This document shows positions 32,222 through 50,964 of a DNA stretch of 64,000 nt, in pieces. The translations under genes were made by a program, and so were the position numbers. Origin of the DNA: Oceanobacillus zhaokaii (GTDB lineage: Bacteria > Bacillota > Bacilli > Bacillales > Amphibacillaceae). Under the pieces are notes generated by a model. It was not told the DNA's origin and did no database searches. It saw only the letters and a program-made list of their open reading frames with translations. Within the stretch, counting starts at the first letter, position 1; each line of letters starts with the position of its first letter. The stretch spans positions 381,001 to 445,000 of the forward strand of contig NZ_CP024848.1 of assembly GCF_003352005.1 (NCBI RefSeq), read 5' to 3'.

Positions 32222-33117
32222 TGTCATTGGATAAAGAGAGAATTATTGAAATTGCAAATAGGCATGGAATTCTTGTATTAAAGGATTTATTGAAATTCAA
32301 TTAATCCGGGATGGATTTTCAAGTTGTCTTTGCAACGGATTTAGAAGGAGGGAACTGGGTATTAAGATTTCCTAGACGTGCTGACGTTATTCCTACAACT
32401 AAGAATGAGAAATTAATCTCGGTTTGGTAAGGCCAAACATTTCCATTCAATCACCGAACTGGATTGTTTTTCTAAGGAATTAATTGCTTATAAGCTTCTA
32501 AAAGGAATTCCGGCTGGAACAATCGATCCAGAAGCTCAGGCTTATGTATGGGAAATTGATGAGAAGAACATTTCAGATAACTACTATGAATCAATAGGAC
32601 GTGCGATGGTAGAATTACATGCAATCAATCATAGCGAAGCGAAGCAGGTGGGGTTAACTGTCTTAACACCAGAAGAAATAAGAAAAGCGATGATTAATAG
32701 AATGGAAAACGTGAGAGCTAAGTTCGGTGTGAATGACGAGTTATGGGGGCGTTGGTAGAACTGGGTCGAAACTGACATCTTATGGCCAGAACGTACAGCT
32801 TTCATTCATGGAGACTGCATCCAGGTCATATTTTAATAGTCAAGAGCAGCGTGTAACAGGGTTTATTGACTGGACAGAGGCACGTGTAGACGATCCGGCT
32901 CATGATTTTGTATCCCACCTAATGGCATTTGGAGAAAAATCATTAAGAGAATTAATTGGCTGCTTATGAAAAATCGGGAGGTTATGTTTGGCCTGCAATG
33001 TTTGAACATATTGTAGAGTTACAAGCCACGTATCCTGTAGGCATCGCTGAGTTTGCAATAAAATCTGGATTACTAGATATGGAAGAAATGGCGAAGGAAA
33101 CGCTTGGTGTAAGGTAG
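32221..33117 (+). pseudogene. Decayed macrolide 2'-phosphotransferase (mph) gene
   Basis: Starts ATG overlapping the hflX stop, with AGGAAGGAG upstream. Reading across frames gives a near full-length macrolide kinase of about 298 codons: [70 protein letters not shown] and GFIDWTEARVDDPAHDF. Damage seen: in-frame TAA at 32302-32304, a shift near 32420, another near 32470, TAG after GRW near 32757, shifts after FIHGD and after the DWTEA-containing segment (near 32968). The catalytic HGDLH is broken to HGDC. Flanking genes are intact, which argues against poor sequence quality. Related Bacillus Mph enzymes inactivate macrolides with GTP. Confidence 0.85.
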
Positions 33118-33684
33118 TGGCTAATTTTTAATAGCAGGGATATTTATTTAGTGGGAGAAGTATTTCTTCTCCTGCTAAATATTAATTTGAGGATAAAGTA
33201 TTTTTAAAAGAGGGGGTTTATGCGTATTAACGAGAGGTATTAGTTTTTCGTAATAAAATCTCTTGATATTTGAAAAAAGTTATTGACATATCGCTATAAG
33301 GAGCGTAATATGAATTTTGCTGTTAAAAAAGTGTTAGTTATACTAAATAGAAAAACAGTTTAAGTAAATCTAGTAAGCAATTAAGCAATTAAACAATGAA
33401 AAAAGTTGTTGACATTCACATAGGTGGATGATAAGATATAAAAGTTGTCGCAAAAAACAACGAGAAGTAATTTCGAAAAAGTTGTTGACAACAAAATGCG
33501 ATATGTGATATAGTAATAAAGTTGCTTCTGAAGCAACAGAACATTTGCTCTTTGAAAACTGAACAAAACAACCAGTATGTCAACGAAAAGAAACGTGTTT
33601 TCTTTTCAATAAAACAAGAAGGTAACACTTCTTAAAGCTAAGACATTATATGAAATTGATTGGTGTCAATTTCATTTCAAACAC
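33118..33684 (+). promoter_or_regulatory. rrn operon 1 promoter region, three promoters and boxA
   Basis: Three TTGACA boxes with good -10 boxes: 33283-33288/TAATAT 33306-33311 (17 bp), 33409-33414/TAAGAT 33432-33437 (17 bp), 33485-33490/TATAGT 33509-33514 (18 bp). TGCTCTTTGAAAACT near 33546-33560 resembles boxA antitermination sequence. No protein gene lies between the mph remnant and 16S. Confidence 0.8.
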
Positions 33685-35258
<1,574 letters not shown>

Positions 35259-35436
35259 AATATTCGGAACGCTATCTTTAAGATAGTAAGGACATACATG
35301 GTTGTTTGGTTCAGTTTTGAGAGAGCAAATCTCTCATTTTATACTTTGTACCTTGAAAACTAAATAAGAGTAACAACGACATCAATTTTAAAAATTAAAG
35401 CAAGGCTAATAAATTAGTACGCTTATTTACTAACTT

Positions 35437-38352
<2,916 letters not shown>

Positions 38353-38422
38353 AAATTCTTATTTGATTGTCGTTGACCATTACTCTTATTTAGTTTTTAG
38401 GGTACAAACCTAAATATAGTTG

Positions 38423-38538
<116 letters not shown>

Positions 38539-38544
38539 TAAGTA

Positions 38545-38583
38545 AAAACACTAAGAATATGATTCATATTCTTAGTGTTTTTT
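38545..38583 (+). terminator. rrn operon 1 terminator
   Basis: AAACACTAAGAATATG / CATATTCTTAGTGTTT perfect stem followed by T-tract; identical after operon 2. Confidence 0.92.
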
Positions 38584-39280
38584 GTGTTTAAGAAGTCTCT
38601 ACTGCATATCTGATTCCTTACCTTTGGTGTACCAAGTAGATCAAAGCACTTAATTTATTTGACTAACTTTATTAATATTTCTAACAGATTTAAATAGATT
38701 GACTGAGAATATGGAACGGTTTCATTCAGCGGTTGCTCCACAATAAAAGGGGTAATTGTTTATATACATCAATTTGTCAGTAGAAAGTCCATTATTCTCA
38801 TTAGCTTCATAAGATAGGAACAGGAGAACATCAGTGTCGATGGAAAAAGTTTAAAAAGGTTATTGACATATCACCATAATAAGAGTAATATAAATTCTGC
38901 TGTTAAAAAAGTGTTGGTTATACTAAATAGATAAACAGTTTATACAAATCATTTCTTCATCTAGGTAAACAAATCTAGTAAGCAATTAAACAATGAAAAA
39001 GTTGTTGACATTCACATGAATGGATGATAAGATATAAAAGTTGTCGCAAAAAACAACGAGAAGTAATTTTAAAAAAGTTGTTGACAACAAAATGCGATAC
39101 GTGATATAGTAATAAAGTTGCTTCTGAAGCAACAGAACATTTGCTCTTTGAAAACTGAACAAAACAACCAGTATGTCAACGAAAAGAAACGTGTTTTCTT
39201 TTCAATAAAACAAGAAGGTAACACTTCTTAAAGCTAAGACATTATATGAAATTGATTGGTGTCAATTTCATTTCAAACAC
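38584..39280 (+). promoter_or_regulatory. Spacer between rrn operons and rrn operon 2 promoters
   Basis: The first 280 bp (38584-38862) are AT-rich and show no gene. Then three promoters mirror operon 1: TTGACA 38863-38868/TAATAT 38886-38891, TTGACA 39005-39010/TAAGAT 39028-39033, TTGACA 39081-39086/TATAGT 39105-39110, followed by the same boxA-like leader. So each operon can be transcribed independently. Confidence 0.8.
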
Positions 39281-44014
<4,734 letters not shown>

Positions 44015-44084
44015 AAATTCTTATTTGATTGTCGTTGACCATTACTCTTATTTAGTTTTTAGGGTACAAACCTAAATATAGTTG

Positions 44085-44200
<116 letters not shown>

Positions 44201-44206
44201 TAAGTA

Positions 44207-44245
44207 AAAACACTAAGAATATGATTCATATTCTTAGTGTTTTTT
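44207..44245 (+). terminator. rrn operon 2 terminator
   Basis: Same 16-bp hairpin and T-tract as after operon 1. Confidence 0.92.
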
Positions 44246-44594
44246 GTGTAGACTCTGATAATCTACATTACCTGTTCAATATAGTTGATAACTCTAACTT
44301 AAATACTCTATTGTAAAGTTCATTAATTCAAACGATCCTCTATCCCGGTGTTTTATCATAGAGTTTGAAAATTATCAGAAGTTACAATTGATGTTGTACT
44401 ACTGCTGGAAAGATTCCTTATATAACAAAAAAATCCCCATAGTAATATTTTACTTGTTGGGAATGAATAAAAGTGCTACTATAAATAGGTTGATATAATT
44501 TATTGAATATAACAAATTTGCTCAATTTTATTATATCAATATTTTTTGTCAATGTCAATATAAATGAACAAAGTACTGGAATGGAGTTGATTTG
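44246..44594 (+). promoter_or_regulatory. helD upstream region: promoter and inverted repeat
   Basis: TTGGGA (44457-44462), 17-bp spacer, TATAAA (44480-44485). Immediately downstream TTGATATAAT (44490-44499) and ATTATATCAA (44530-44539) form a perfect 10-bp inverted repeat 30 nt apart, a candidate operator or RNA stem. The rest of the gap is AT-rich with no gene. Confidence 0.6.
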
Positions 44595-46889
44595 ATGAGT
44601 AATGAAATGGAAAACCGCATGGAGGAACAGCTTCGAGTAGACGCGGTTATCGATGAAATCAACATCAAAGAGAAGAAACTATCTTCGCAAATAACTGGGC
44701 TGAAGGAGAATGTAGTTGAACTCCGAAAGAATTTCTGGGAGGATATCACGGTAAATATTGATGAACCTGATGATATCATTGAAACGCAGGAGAGTATTAA
44801 ACAGCAAGCAGCGTTACTTTCTGAAAAAGAAAGATATCATGGGAAGATTGGCGAAGAATTAAAAACTTTGGATAAGCTGAAAAGCTCTCCATATTTTGGG
44901 AGAATTGATTTTATAGAGGAATCGGAGCTTGAAAGAGACCAAATCTATATTGGGATTTCTTCATTGATGGATCAAGGAGAAGAGGATTTTCTTATCTATG
45001 ATTGGCGTGCACCAATTTCTAGTCTGTATTATGATTTTTCTCCTGGTAAGGCTCATTATGAAACAATTGAAGGTCCGATAAATGGTGAAATAACTCTAAA
45101 AAGACAGTTTATAATTAGGCAAGGCAAAATCCAGGGAATGTTCGATACTGGAGTTACCATTGGAGACCATCTTCTTCAGCAGGCGCTTGGAAATAATGCG
45201 AGCACAACAATGAAGAGTATTGTTGCAACAATTCAGAAGGAGCAGAATAAGATTATTCGTAATGAGAAAAGTAATTTATTAATTGTGCAAGGTGTAGCAG
45301 GAAGTGGCAAGACATCCGCAGCCCTCCAACGTATTGCTTACTTATTGTATCGCTATCGCGGAGAGTTAAATGCAGATAATGTTGTGCTCTTTTCACCAAA
45401 TCCGTTATTTTCAAGTTATATTGCCAACGTGCTTCCGGAATTAGGCGAGTCCAATGTGAAGCAAATAACCTTTTTGGACTTCTTAAAGGTAGGGATTGGC
45501 AGAAAGCTAGCGGTTGAGTCTCCGTTTGAGCAGATGGAATATGTACTGGCAGAGATGAAGGAAAATCATTATGTTACTAGAATGAATAGCATGGACTACA
45601 AATCAAGTTTGAATTTTAAACAGATGATCGATCAATTTATTTCTTATCTAAATGATGAGGCAATTCAATTCAGGAATATTACATTCCGTGGAAGCATGCT
45701 TATTTCTAAAGGGAAAATTAGCGACTATTTTTATTCATTAGATAAAGAAATTAGTATAGCAAATAAAATGGAGCTCGTGTCGAAATGGCTTCTGAAAGAA
45801 CTGCGGCAAATTCAACGTTCAGAAAAAGATAAGGACTGGGTAATTGAAGAAGCAGAGCTGTTCAATAAAGAGGATTATGTGAAAGCTTATCAACAGAATG
45901 AGGATCAAAATGCTGAGGATGAAGAGGAAATATTACGTAGAGAAGTGGTAAGACGAGCCTTTGCAACCATGAAAAGACGCATAAAGCGAATGGAATTTGT
46001 TCATATACTTGCGACCTACAAGAAGTTATTTGCTGAGTGGAATCCACCTGTTGCTCCAGAGGGATGGGAGGAAATAAGCGAGCAAACAGCAACTAATTTA
46101 TCGCGTCAGTTTTTAACATGGGAGGATGCGACACCGTATTTATATTTTAAAGAGAAGCTGCTTGGAAATGTGCATGACCGTTCTGTACGTCAATTGATTA
46201 TCGATGAGGCACAGGATTACTCTGCATTCCAATTTGCTTACATAAAGGAGATTTTCCCATACACAAGAATGACGTTACTCGGTGACATTAATCAGGCAAT
46301 CTATTCACATATATCGAAGGACAATCCTCTTGTTCCAGATTCGGGGCAAGGAAGTATGGAGAGAATCACATTAACGAAAAGCTATCGATCGACAAGACAA
46401 ATTGTTGAGTTCACAAAGTATTTTGCTCCAGGAGGGAACTTGATTGAGCCATTTAATCGAGATGGGAGTAAACCACTATTAACCAAAATTAGTGAGCAAG
46501 TCGATCTGGGGGAAAAGCTGAAAATAAATATTAATGAATTTAAGGAAAAAGGCTATGAAACCATCGCAGTTATTTGTAAGACATTAAAAGAAAGTGAAGA
46601 AATCGTTAATATACTGCAGGATAAAATGAGAGTAATACAGATAACAGAGGAAACATATGCTTTCGAAAAGGGAGTATTGGTATTGCCTGTTTATTTGGCA
46701 AAGGGGATTGAATTTGATGCAGTAATTATTCCTGATGCATCTGAGGAGCGCTATAGCCAAGAGTCAGACCGCACGCTTTTCTATACTGCATGTACGAGGG
46801 CGATGCACGAGCTTTCTATATTAAGTTTAAATGAGCCATGTCGATTTATTAAAGCCGTTCCGAAAGATAAATATGATGTAGCAAAATAG
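44595..46889 (+). CDS. helD: RNA polymerase recycling motor HelD (UvrD/Rep-like helicase)
   Basis: A 764-residue SF1-like ATPase of the HelD family. It has an N-terminal antiparallel coiled coil (about 1-95) that enters the RNAP secondary channel, a Walker A QGVAGSGKTSAALQR at about 232-246, LIIDEAQDYS for motif II, GDINQAIYS and the C-terminal PVYLAKGIEFDAVIIPDA block. HelD removes stalled RNA polymerase from DNA and in some species protects against rifamycins. ATG at 44595 has GGAG 8 nt upstream. It lies directly after the second rrn operon and is monocistronic, with its own promoter and terminator. Confidence 0.87.
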   Translation: MSNEMENRMEEQLRVDAVIDEINIKEKKLSSQITGLKENVVELRKNFWEDITVNIDEPDDIIETQESIKQQAALLSEKERYHGKIGEELKTLDKLKSSPYFGRIDFIEESELERDQIYIGISSLMDQGEEDFLIYDWRAPISSLYYDFSPGKAHYETIEGPINGEITLKRQFIIRQGKIQGMFDTGVTIGDHLLQQALGNNASTTMKSIVATIQKEQNKIIRNEKSNLLIVQGVAGSGKTSAALQRIAYLLYRYRGELNADNVVLFSPNPLFSSYIANVLPELGESNVKQITFLDFLKVGIGRKLAVESPFEQMEYVLAEMKENHYVTRMNSMDYKSSLNFKQMIDQFISYLNDEAIQFRNITFRGSMLISKGKISDYFYSLDKEISIANKMELVSKWLLKELRQIQRSEKDKDWVIEEAELFNKEDYVKAYQQNEDQNAEDEEEILRREVVRRAFATMKRRIKRMEFVHILATYKKLFAEWNPPVAPEGWEEISEQTATNLSRQFLTWEDATPYLYFKEKLLGNVHDRSVRQLIIDEAQDYSAFQFAYIKEIFPYTRMTLLGDINQAIYSHISKDNPLVPDSGQGSMERITLTKSYRSTRQIVEFTKYFAPGGNLIEPFNRDGSKPLLTKISEQVDLGEKLKININEFKEKGYETIAVICKTLKESEEIVNILQDKMRVIQITEETYAFEKGVLVLPVYLAKGIEFDAVIIPDASEERYSQESDRTLFYTACTRAMHELSILSLNEPCRFIKAVPKDKYDVAK

Positions 46890-46988
46890 GTTTTAGAAAA
46901 ACCAGTATGCGCCTCAAGCCTTTATGTAACGGATTTATCTCTACATGAACGAACTTTCTAGAATAAAAGGATAAGCAGTTGTGTAAAT

Positions 46989-47026
46989 AAAGGAATGCTA
47001 ATATATTAGCGTTCCTTTATTTTTTG
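46989..47026 (+). terminator. Terminator after helD
   Basis: AAAGGAATGCTAATA / TATTAGCGTTCCTTT (one G-T pair) then ATTTTTT. Confidence 0.85.
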
Positions 47027-47081
47027 CTATATCTAATTAATTTTTCGATCACAACTATCAAAAATATTCTCACCACTTCTT

Positions 47082-48005
47082 CTAGTGTCTTACATTGCTT
47101 TTATGAAAAGCTGTCAATGCGCCATGCTTTGTTACCGTCATTGCACCAAGCTTGTTTGCATACTGGGTATATTCAATGAGCATTTGCTCGTTATCCGGTA
47201 ACCCTTGGGTATGAATACAATGGAGAATTCCAGACATAAAAGCATCTCCAGCTCCAGTAGTATCCACTGCCTTTACTTTTTCCCCTTCCACATGAATGAC
47301 TTTACCTCGATAAAAGGACAATGCACCCTTTTCACCCAATGTAATCCATATATACGAAATATGATAGGAAGCTAGCTTTTGAATGCCTTTATCAACTGTA
47401 GGTGTCTGCATCAAAAATAATAATTCTTCCATCGTTAATTTAAGAATGTCGACACTTGGCAATATCTCTTTAATTGTCATCCTGCACGTTTCTTCACTTT
47501 TCCATCTTTTTATTCGAATATTCGCGTCAAATGCAACGAGTACTTTATGTTTGGTTGCTAATTCAATCGCTCTCTTTGTTGTTTCATATGCAATTGGATG
47601 AGATAGAGTCACAGATCCAAAATAAAAGATAGAGGAATTCCTAAAAGCTATTTCATTTAATTCAGAAGCTAAAAGCTGCTCATCTGGCGTATCATTCACA
47701 TAGGAATGGAAATAACGCTCTCCTTTTTCATTTACATGAACATAAACGCCACAAATTTTCTTAACATCCGACTCTACACTGAAGTCCAATTTTACTTTTT
47801 CAGCTTCTAATGTTGTTTTAATGAACTGGCTTACACTATCCTTTCCCAATTTGCAAAGATAATGAACAGGTGTCCCAAGTCTGCTTGTACCAATCGCTAC
47901 ATTAAGCGTTGTACCGCCAATAAAGATTTCATAATGGCTATTTATAGAGTCACCCGCAATATAATCTACCATAGCTTCCCCATAGGAAATAATCCCACGA
48001 TCCAT
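47082..48005 (-). CDS. PfkB-family carbohydrate kinase (fructokinase-like)
   Basis: A 307-residue ribokinase-fold kinase: N-terminal GEAMVDYIAGD, substrate-site GGTTLNVAIGTSRLG (about 30-44), LFDANIR-like VAFDANIRIKRW and the ATP/anion-hole signature DTTGAGDAFMSG (about 249-260) with the catalytic Asp. Fructose is the likeliest substrate from the N-terminal pattern, but other sugars are possible. AAAGGA lies 10 nt before the ATG. It stands alone with no transport gene beside it, so pathway context is lacking. Confidence 0.78.
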   Translation of the reverse strand: MDRGIISYGEAMVDYIAGDSINSHYEIFIGGTTLNVAIGTSRLGTPVHYLCKLGKDSVSQFIKTTLEAEKVKLDFSVESDVKKICGVYVHVNEKGERYFHSYVNDTPDEQLLASELNEIAFRNSSIFYFGSVTLSHPIAYETTKRAIELATKHKVLVAFDANIRIKRWKSEETCRMTIKEILPSVDILKLTMEELLFLMQTPTVDKGIQKLASYHISYIWITLGEKGALSFYRGKVIHVEGEKVKAVDTTGAGDAFMSGILHCIHTQGLPDNEQMLIEYTQYANKLGAMTVTKHGALTAFHKSNVRH

Positions 48006-48145
48006 GTTTCAAATTCCTTTCAATAGGTATTTACCAATGCTCTTATGCGTTTAAAACATATTACTTCATTCAGCTGGTTGTATTATATAAGATTCTATGT
48101 AATAAAAAGCTATATAAGATCAGCTAAGGAATTAGCCAAGTTTTC

Positions 48146-48598
48146 CTAATATTTCTCTGGTCTCGATATCGTCTCTAATAATAAGTTCCTGAACTGATTG
48201 CGATCCTCGTCTGTAAAAGGCTTTGGGCCTTTTGTGCGTTTGCCGCTTTTTCTCGCCATCGCACTCAAGTACCGAGTTTGTAAAAGCTGGTCAATATTGT
48301 CGTTTGTATAGGTAAATCCTTTATGATGAAGGACGATGCATCCCTTTGCAAGTCCAAGTGATGCAAGACCGTAATCTTGTGTCACGATGATATCACCCTT
48401 TTTGGCGAGCTTCATAATTCGGTAATCTGCAGCTTCTGCACCTGTATCAACGTAGATTGTCTCCACACCAATTGGTTGATCTGCATTAGAATAATGCGAA
48501 ATGCTTGTGACTAATGTGACTGGAATTTCTAATCTTACTCCTTCTTCGATAATAATATTCTTTACTGGACAAGCATCGGCATCAACATAAATTTTCAT
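48146..48598 (-). CDS. yqxD: DUF188 family protein YqxD/YaiI
   Basis: A 150-residue protein starting [14 protein letters not shown], the hallmark of the DUF188 (YaiI/YqxD) family with a PIN-like nuclease fold. Acidic residues Asp6, Asp8 and the later [15 protein letters not shown] segment are in the positions expected for a metal site. [17 protein letters not shown] near the C terminus is also typical. Function is undetermined in the family. AGGAGG is 6 nt before the ATG. Confidence 0.85.
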   Translation of the reverse strand: MKIYVDADACPVKNIIIEEGVRLEIPVTLVTSISHYSNADQPIGVETIYVDTGAEAADYRIMKLAKKGDIIVTQDYGLASLGLAKGCIVLHHKGFTYTNDNIDQLLQTRYLSAMARKSGKRTKGPKPFTDEDRNQFRNLLLETISRPEKY

Positions 48599-48619
48599 TT
48601 TATTCCTCCTAGCCTGGTA

Positions 48620-48705
48620 GGTAAGAAATACTTAATACTTTCTCACTACATAATGCAACTAAGGATGTCACCTAAAAATTGGTTAAACCTTCACTTTTTA
48701 AGACA
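48620..48705 (+). repeat. Dispersed double-hairpin repeat, degraded copy C
   Basis: GGTAAGAAA...TTTCTCACT for the first hairpin, then ATGCAACTAAGGATGTCACC and GGTTAAACCTTCACTT. The order and linker match copies A and B but both stems carry mismatches. Confidence 0.65.
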
Positions 48706-48797
48706 TTCGTATAGTTAGTGATAATCATACCATAATCCAGAATATGTCTACATAACAGACGTTATAAAAATAATAAAAATTAGTTATTAATGTGCAC

Positions 48798-48827
48798 TTT
48801 ACAATAGTGTACGTCATACACTATAAT
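48798..48827 (+). promoter_or_regulatory. Second padR promoter and operator
   Basis: TTTACA (48798-48803), 18-bp spacer, TATAAT (48822-48827). ATAGTGTA (48804-48811) and TACACTAT (48817-48824) are perfect 8-bp arms around CGTCA, filling the spacer and reaching into the -10. A PadR-type operator. Confidence 0.72.
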
Positions 48828-48846
48828 GTGATCAGGAGTTGATTAG

Positions 48847-49209
48847 ATGGGCGATACAAATGAGCATTTAGAAAAGTTGATGCAGGAACTAAGGCGCGGA
48901 ACAATCACGATTGCTGTACTTAGTCAGCTTTCAGAGCCGCAGTATGGCTATTCTCTTGTAACACTACTCAGTGAAAAGGGAGTGCAGGTTGAGCCAGGAA
49001 CGCTATATCCGCTGCTAAGAAGACTGGAAAAGCAAGGAATACTTGATAGTAAATGGGACACGAATGAAGCGAGACCAAGGAAATATTATTTACTAAGTGA
49101 GACGGGGAAAGAAGTTTTTGATTTACTTGTAGTTGAATGGAACAGTATTGTAAAAAGCTTGAATGGCGTGATTGAAGCTAAAGGAGATGATTCAATTGGA
49201 AATGATTAA
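48847..49209 (+). CDS. PadR-family transcriptional regulator
   Basis: A 120-residue PadR protein: RRGTITIAVLSQLSEPQYGY, then VEPGTLYPLLRRLEKQGIL and ARPRKYYLLSETGKE. Its promoter has a perfect 8-bp-arm palindrome, suggesting autoregulation. The downstream HAAS-domain gene overlaps it by 14 bp, as in the first PadR/HAAS pair at 18.3 kb, though the two modules are not close copies. AGGAGTTGATTAG precedes the ATG. The signal is unknown. Confidence 0.82.
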   Translation: MGDTNEHLEKLMQELRRGTITIAVLSQLSEPQYGYSLVTLLSEKGVQVEPGTLYPLLRRLEKQGILDSKWDTNEARPRKYYLLSETGKEVFDLLVVEWNSIVKSLNGVIEAKGDDSIGND

Positions 49210-50197
49210 TCGGTATATTTATGCGGTTACCCAGAAGCTGCCACAAGCACAGCGAAAGGATATTGCCGAAGAACTCCGGGGCTTAATAGAAGATATGCTG
49301 GACGAACGTGCAGGTAGTGGAGAAATTACAGATAACGATGTTGAAGCTGTCTTGCTAGAATTAGGGAGTCCGAGAAAATTAGCAGATCAATACCGAGGTA
49401 CAAAAAGATATTTAATCGGACCAGAGATTTTTGATTCCTATATTTTAGTGTTAAAGATTGTTCTTATAATTACAGCCTTTGTTATCGGAATTAATTTCAT
49501 AATCCAAGCAATTCTAAATCCAGTTGCTATACTCGACCATTTTATTGAACTGATTGTCGGCATTGTAACAGGGATTCCAACAGCATTTGGCTGGACGACG
49601 TTTGGATTTGCGATTCCAGAGATGGCTGGAGCATATAAATTCAAGGAGTTATCGCTTGAATCAGAATGGAGACCAAAGGATCTGCCACCAGTACCAGATG
49701 AAAAAAGGCAAATAAAGCGAGGAGAAGCAATTGCTGGGATTGTTTTTTACGCTATTTTTATCGTCATTCTTGCGTTTTCAAGTGAATATTTTGGTGTTTG
49801 GCGATTCAGTGATGAATTTACTGGGGTCGTTCCATTTTTAAATGAACAAACATATGGTACGTATTTATTATTTATCATACTAATATTTGGGTTCGGGATT
49901 ATAAAAGAATGTTTAAAGCTTGTATTTGGAAAATGGACATATAAGTTAGCAACTTATACGCTAATTGTAAATTTGATATCGCTCATAGCAATCTTATTTA
50001 TGATAAGTGGACCAGCATTTTGGAATCCGAATTTCATGATGGAATTAGTAGAAGCGGGTTTCTTAACTACAGGCAGTGAAACATACAACATTATAAGTAA
50101 GGTCTGGGAGCAATCTACATTTTGGCTACTAATTTTACTGCTTGCAGGGTTAATTTGGGATGTGGCTGATGGCTTCATAAGAGCGAGAAAAAAATGA
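49196..50197 (+). CDS. HAAS-domain membrane protein (permease prefix domain type)
   Basis: About 333 residues: an N-terminal cytoplasmic HAAS-like domain (INRYIYAVTQKLPQAQRKDI, then ELRGLIEDMLDERAG and VEAVLLELGSPRKLADQYRG) and five to six membrane helices from about residue 80 on. It is translationally coupled to the PadR gene. TTG at 49196 with AAAGGAG 9 nt upstream is the best start; the next ATG is 15 nt from it. Function is unknown beyond the association with PadR-controlled envelope responses. Confidence 0.68.
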   Translation: MEMINRYIYAVTQKLPQAQRKDIAEELRGLIEDMLDERAGSGEITDNDVEAVLLELGSPRKLADQYRGTKRYLIGPEIFDSYILVLKIVLIITAFVIGINFIIQAILNPVAILDHFIELIVGIVTGIPTAFGWTTFGFAIPEMAGAYKFKELSLESEWRPKDLPPVPDEKRQIKRGEAIAGIVFYAIFIVILAFSSEYFGVWRFSDEFTGVVPFLNEQTYGTYLLFIILIFGFGIIKECLKLVFGKWTYKLATYTLIVNLISLIAILFMISGPAFWNPNFMMELVEAGFLTTGSETYNIISKVWEQSTFWLLILLLAGLIWDVADGFIRARKK

Positions 50198-50222
50198 AAT
50201 AATTATAGAGGGTGAATATACT

Positions 50223-50306
50223 TTGAAATCGGAAAGGGGAAAAATGTTAGCTGGCGAGCTATACAGACCGGCTGATCCCAAAAGAATAATTAAGGAAATA
50301 GAGTAG
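50223..50306 (+). pseudogene. 5' remnant of a maltose/galactoside O-acetyltransferase (maa-like) gene
   Basis: From a TTG with GAGGGTG 8 nt upstream, 27 codons read MKSERGKMLAGELYRPADP and then a stop. EKMLAGELYxxxDPE is the characteristic N terminus of Maa-type O-acetyltransferases. The left-handed beta-helix body is absent, and a terminator follows 35 bp later. I interpret it as a deletion remnant; the match is short but specific. Confidence 0.62.
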
Positions 50307-50342
50307 TACATTGCTTTAAAATAAAAAAAGTATTCCCAGATG

Positions 50343-50383
50343 AAGCGTAATTGATTATAATTATTTAATCAATTACGCTTTTT
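50343..50383 (+). terminator. Terminator before GNAT gene
   Basis: AAGCGTAATTGATTA / TAATCAATTACGCTT, 15-bp perfect stem with TTTT. Confidence 0.87.
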
Positions 50384-50419
50384 AATTCATTTAGTTTCTA
50401 AAGAAATGGAGGGATTTAT

Positions 50420-50920
50420 ATGAGGCTAGTAAAGGTAGAGCAGAAATGGCAGGCAGAGCATGAAGCCTATTTTAAAGAATGGGGCTCAGCACGTATGGTC
50501 CCTAGTAGTTTTAATATAGCTGGGTATGATACATATGAAGAATATTTAGAAGAACTTGAGATTCGTCAGCGAGGCATAAAAAATTGGGTGCCAAATACAA
50601 ATTACTTTCTAATAAATGATAACAATGGAATCGTCGCGATGGTGAATATCCGTCATACATTAAATAGTTACTTATATAATATTGGTGGCCATATTGGTTA
50701 TGGAGTTAGACCATCTGAACGGCAAAAGGGCTACGCAACCATTATGCTGGCCGAAGCATTAAAAAAATGTAAAGACTTAAAGCTTAAGCGTGTGCTTATC
50801 ACTTGTGATGAAGATAATATAGGTTCTGCTAAAGTAATTTTGAATAATGGCGGAATTGAGGATGAACACTTTCAGGATGTGGATGGTAGCGTAATAAGAA
50901 GATTTTGGATTGAAATATAA
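50420..50920 (+). CDS. GNAT-family N-acetyltransferase
   Basis: A 166-residue GNAT protein. Motif A is GYGVRPSERQKGYATIML (about 93-110) with the R/Q-x-x-G-Y/A acetyl-CoA pyrophosphate loop RQKGYA, preceded by the strand IGGHIGY. The C-terminal CDEDNIGSAKVILNNGG is the motif B helix. Substrate unknown. GGAGGG is 6 nt before the ATG. A second GNAT gene follows 44 bp later, so they may be cotranscribed. Confidence 0.8.
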   Translation: MRLVKVEQKWQAEHEAYFKEWGSARMVPSSFNIAGYDTYEEYLEELEIRQRGIKNWVPNTNYFLINDNNGIVAMVNIRHTLNSYLYNIGGHIGYGVRPSERQKGYATIMLAEALKKCKDLKLKRVLITCDEDNIGSAKVILNNGGIEDEHFQDVDGSVIRRFWIEI

Positions 50921-50964
50921 CATTTTAAGAGAAGCATAAATCTAGAGTTAGTTAAGGTGATTAC

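Noticed and set aside
32733-32969. A separate small gene of 78 codons after hflX
   Set aside because: It is one readable fragment (GFIDWTEARVDDPAHDF) of the broken mph gene, not an independent gene.
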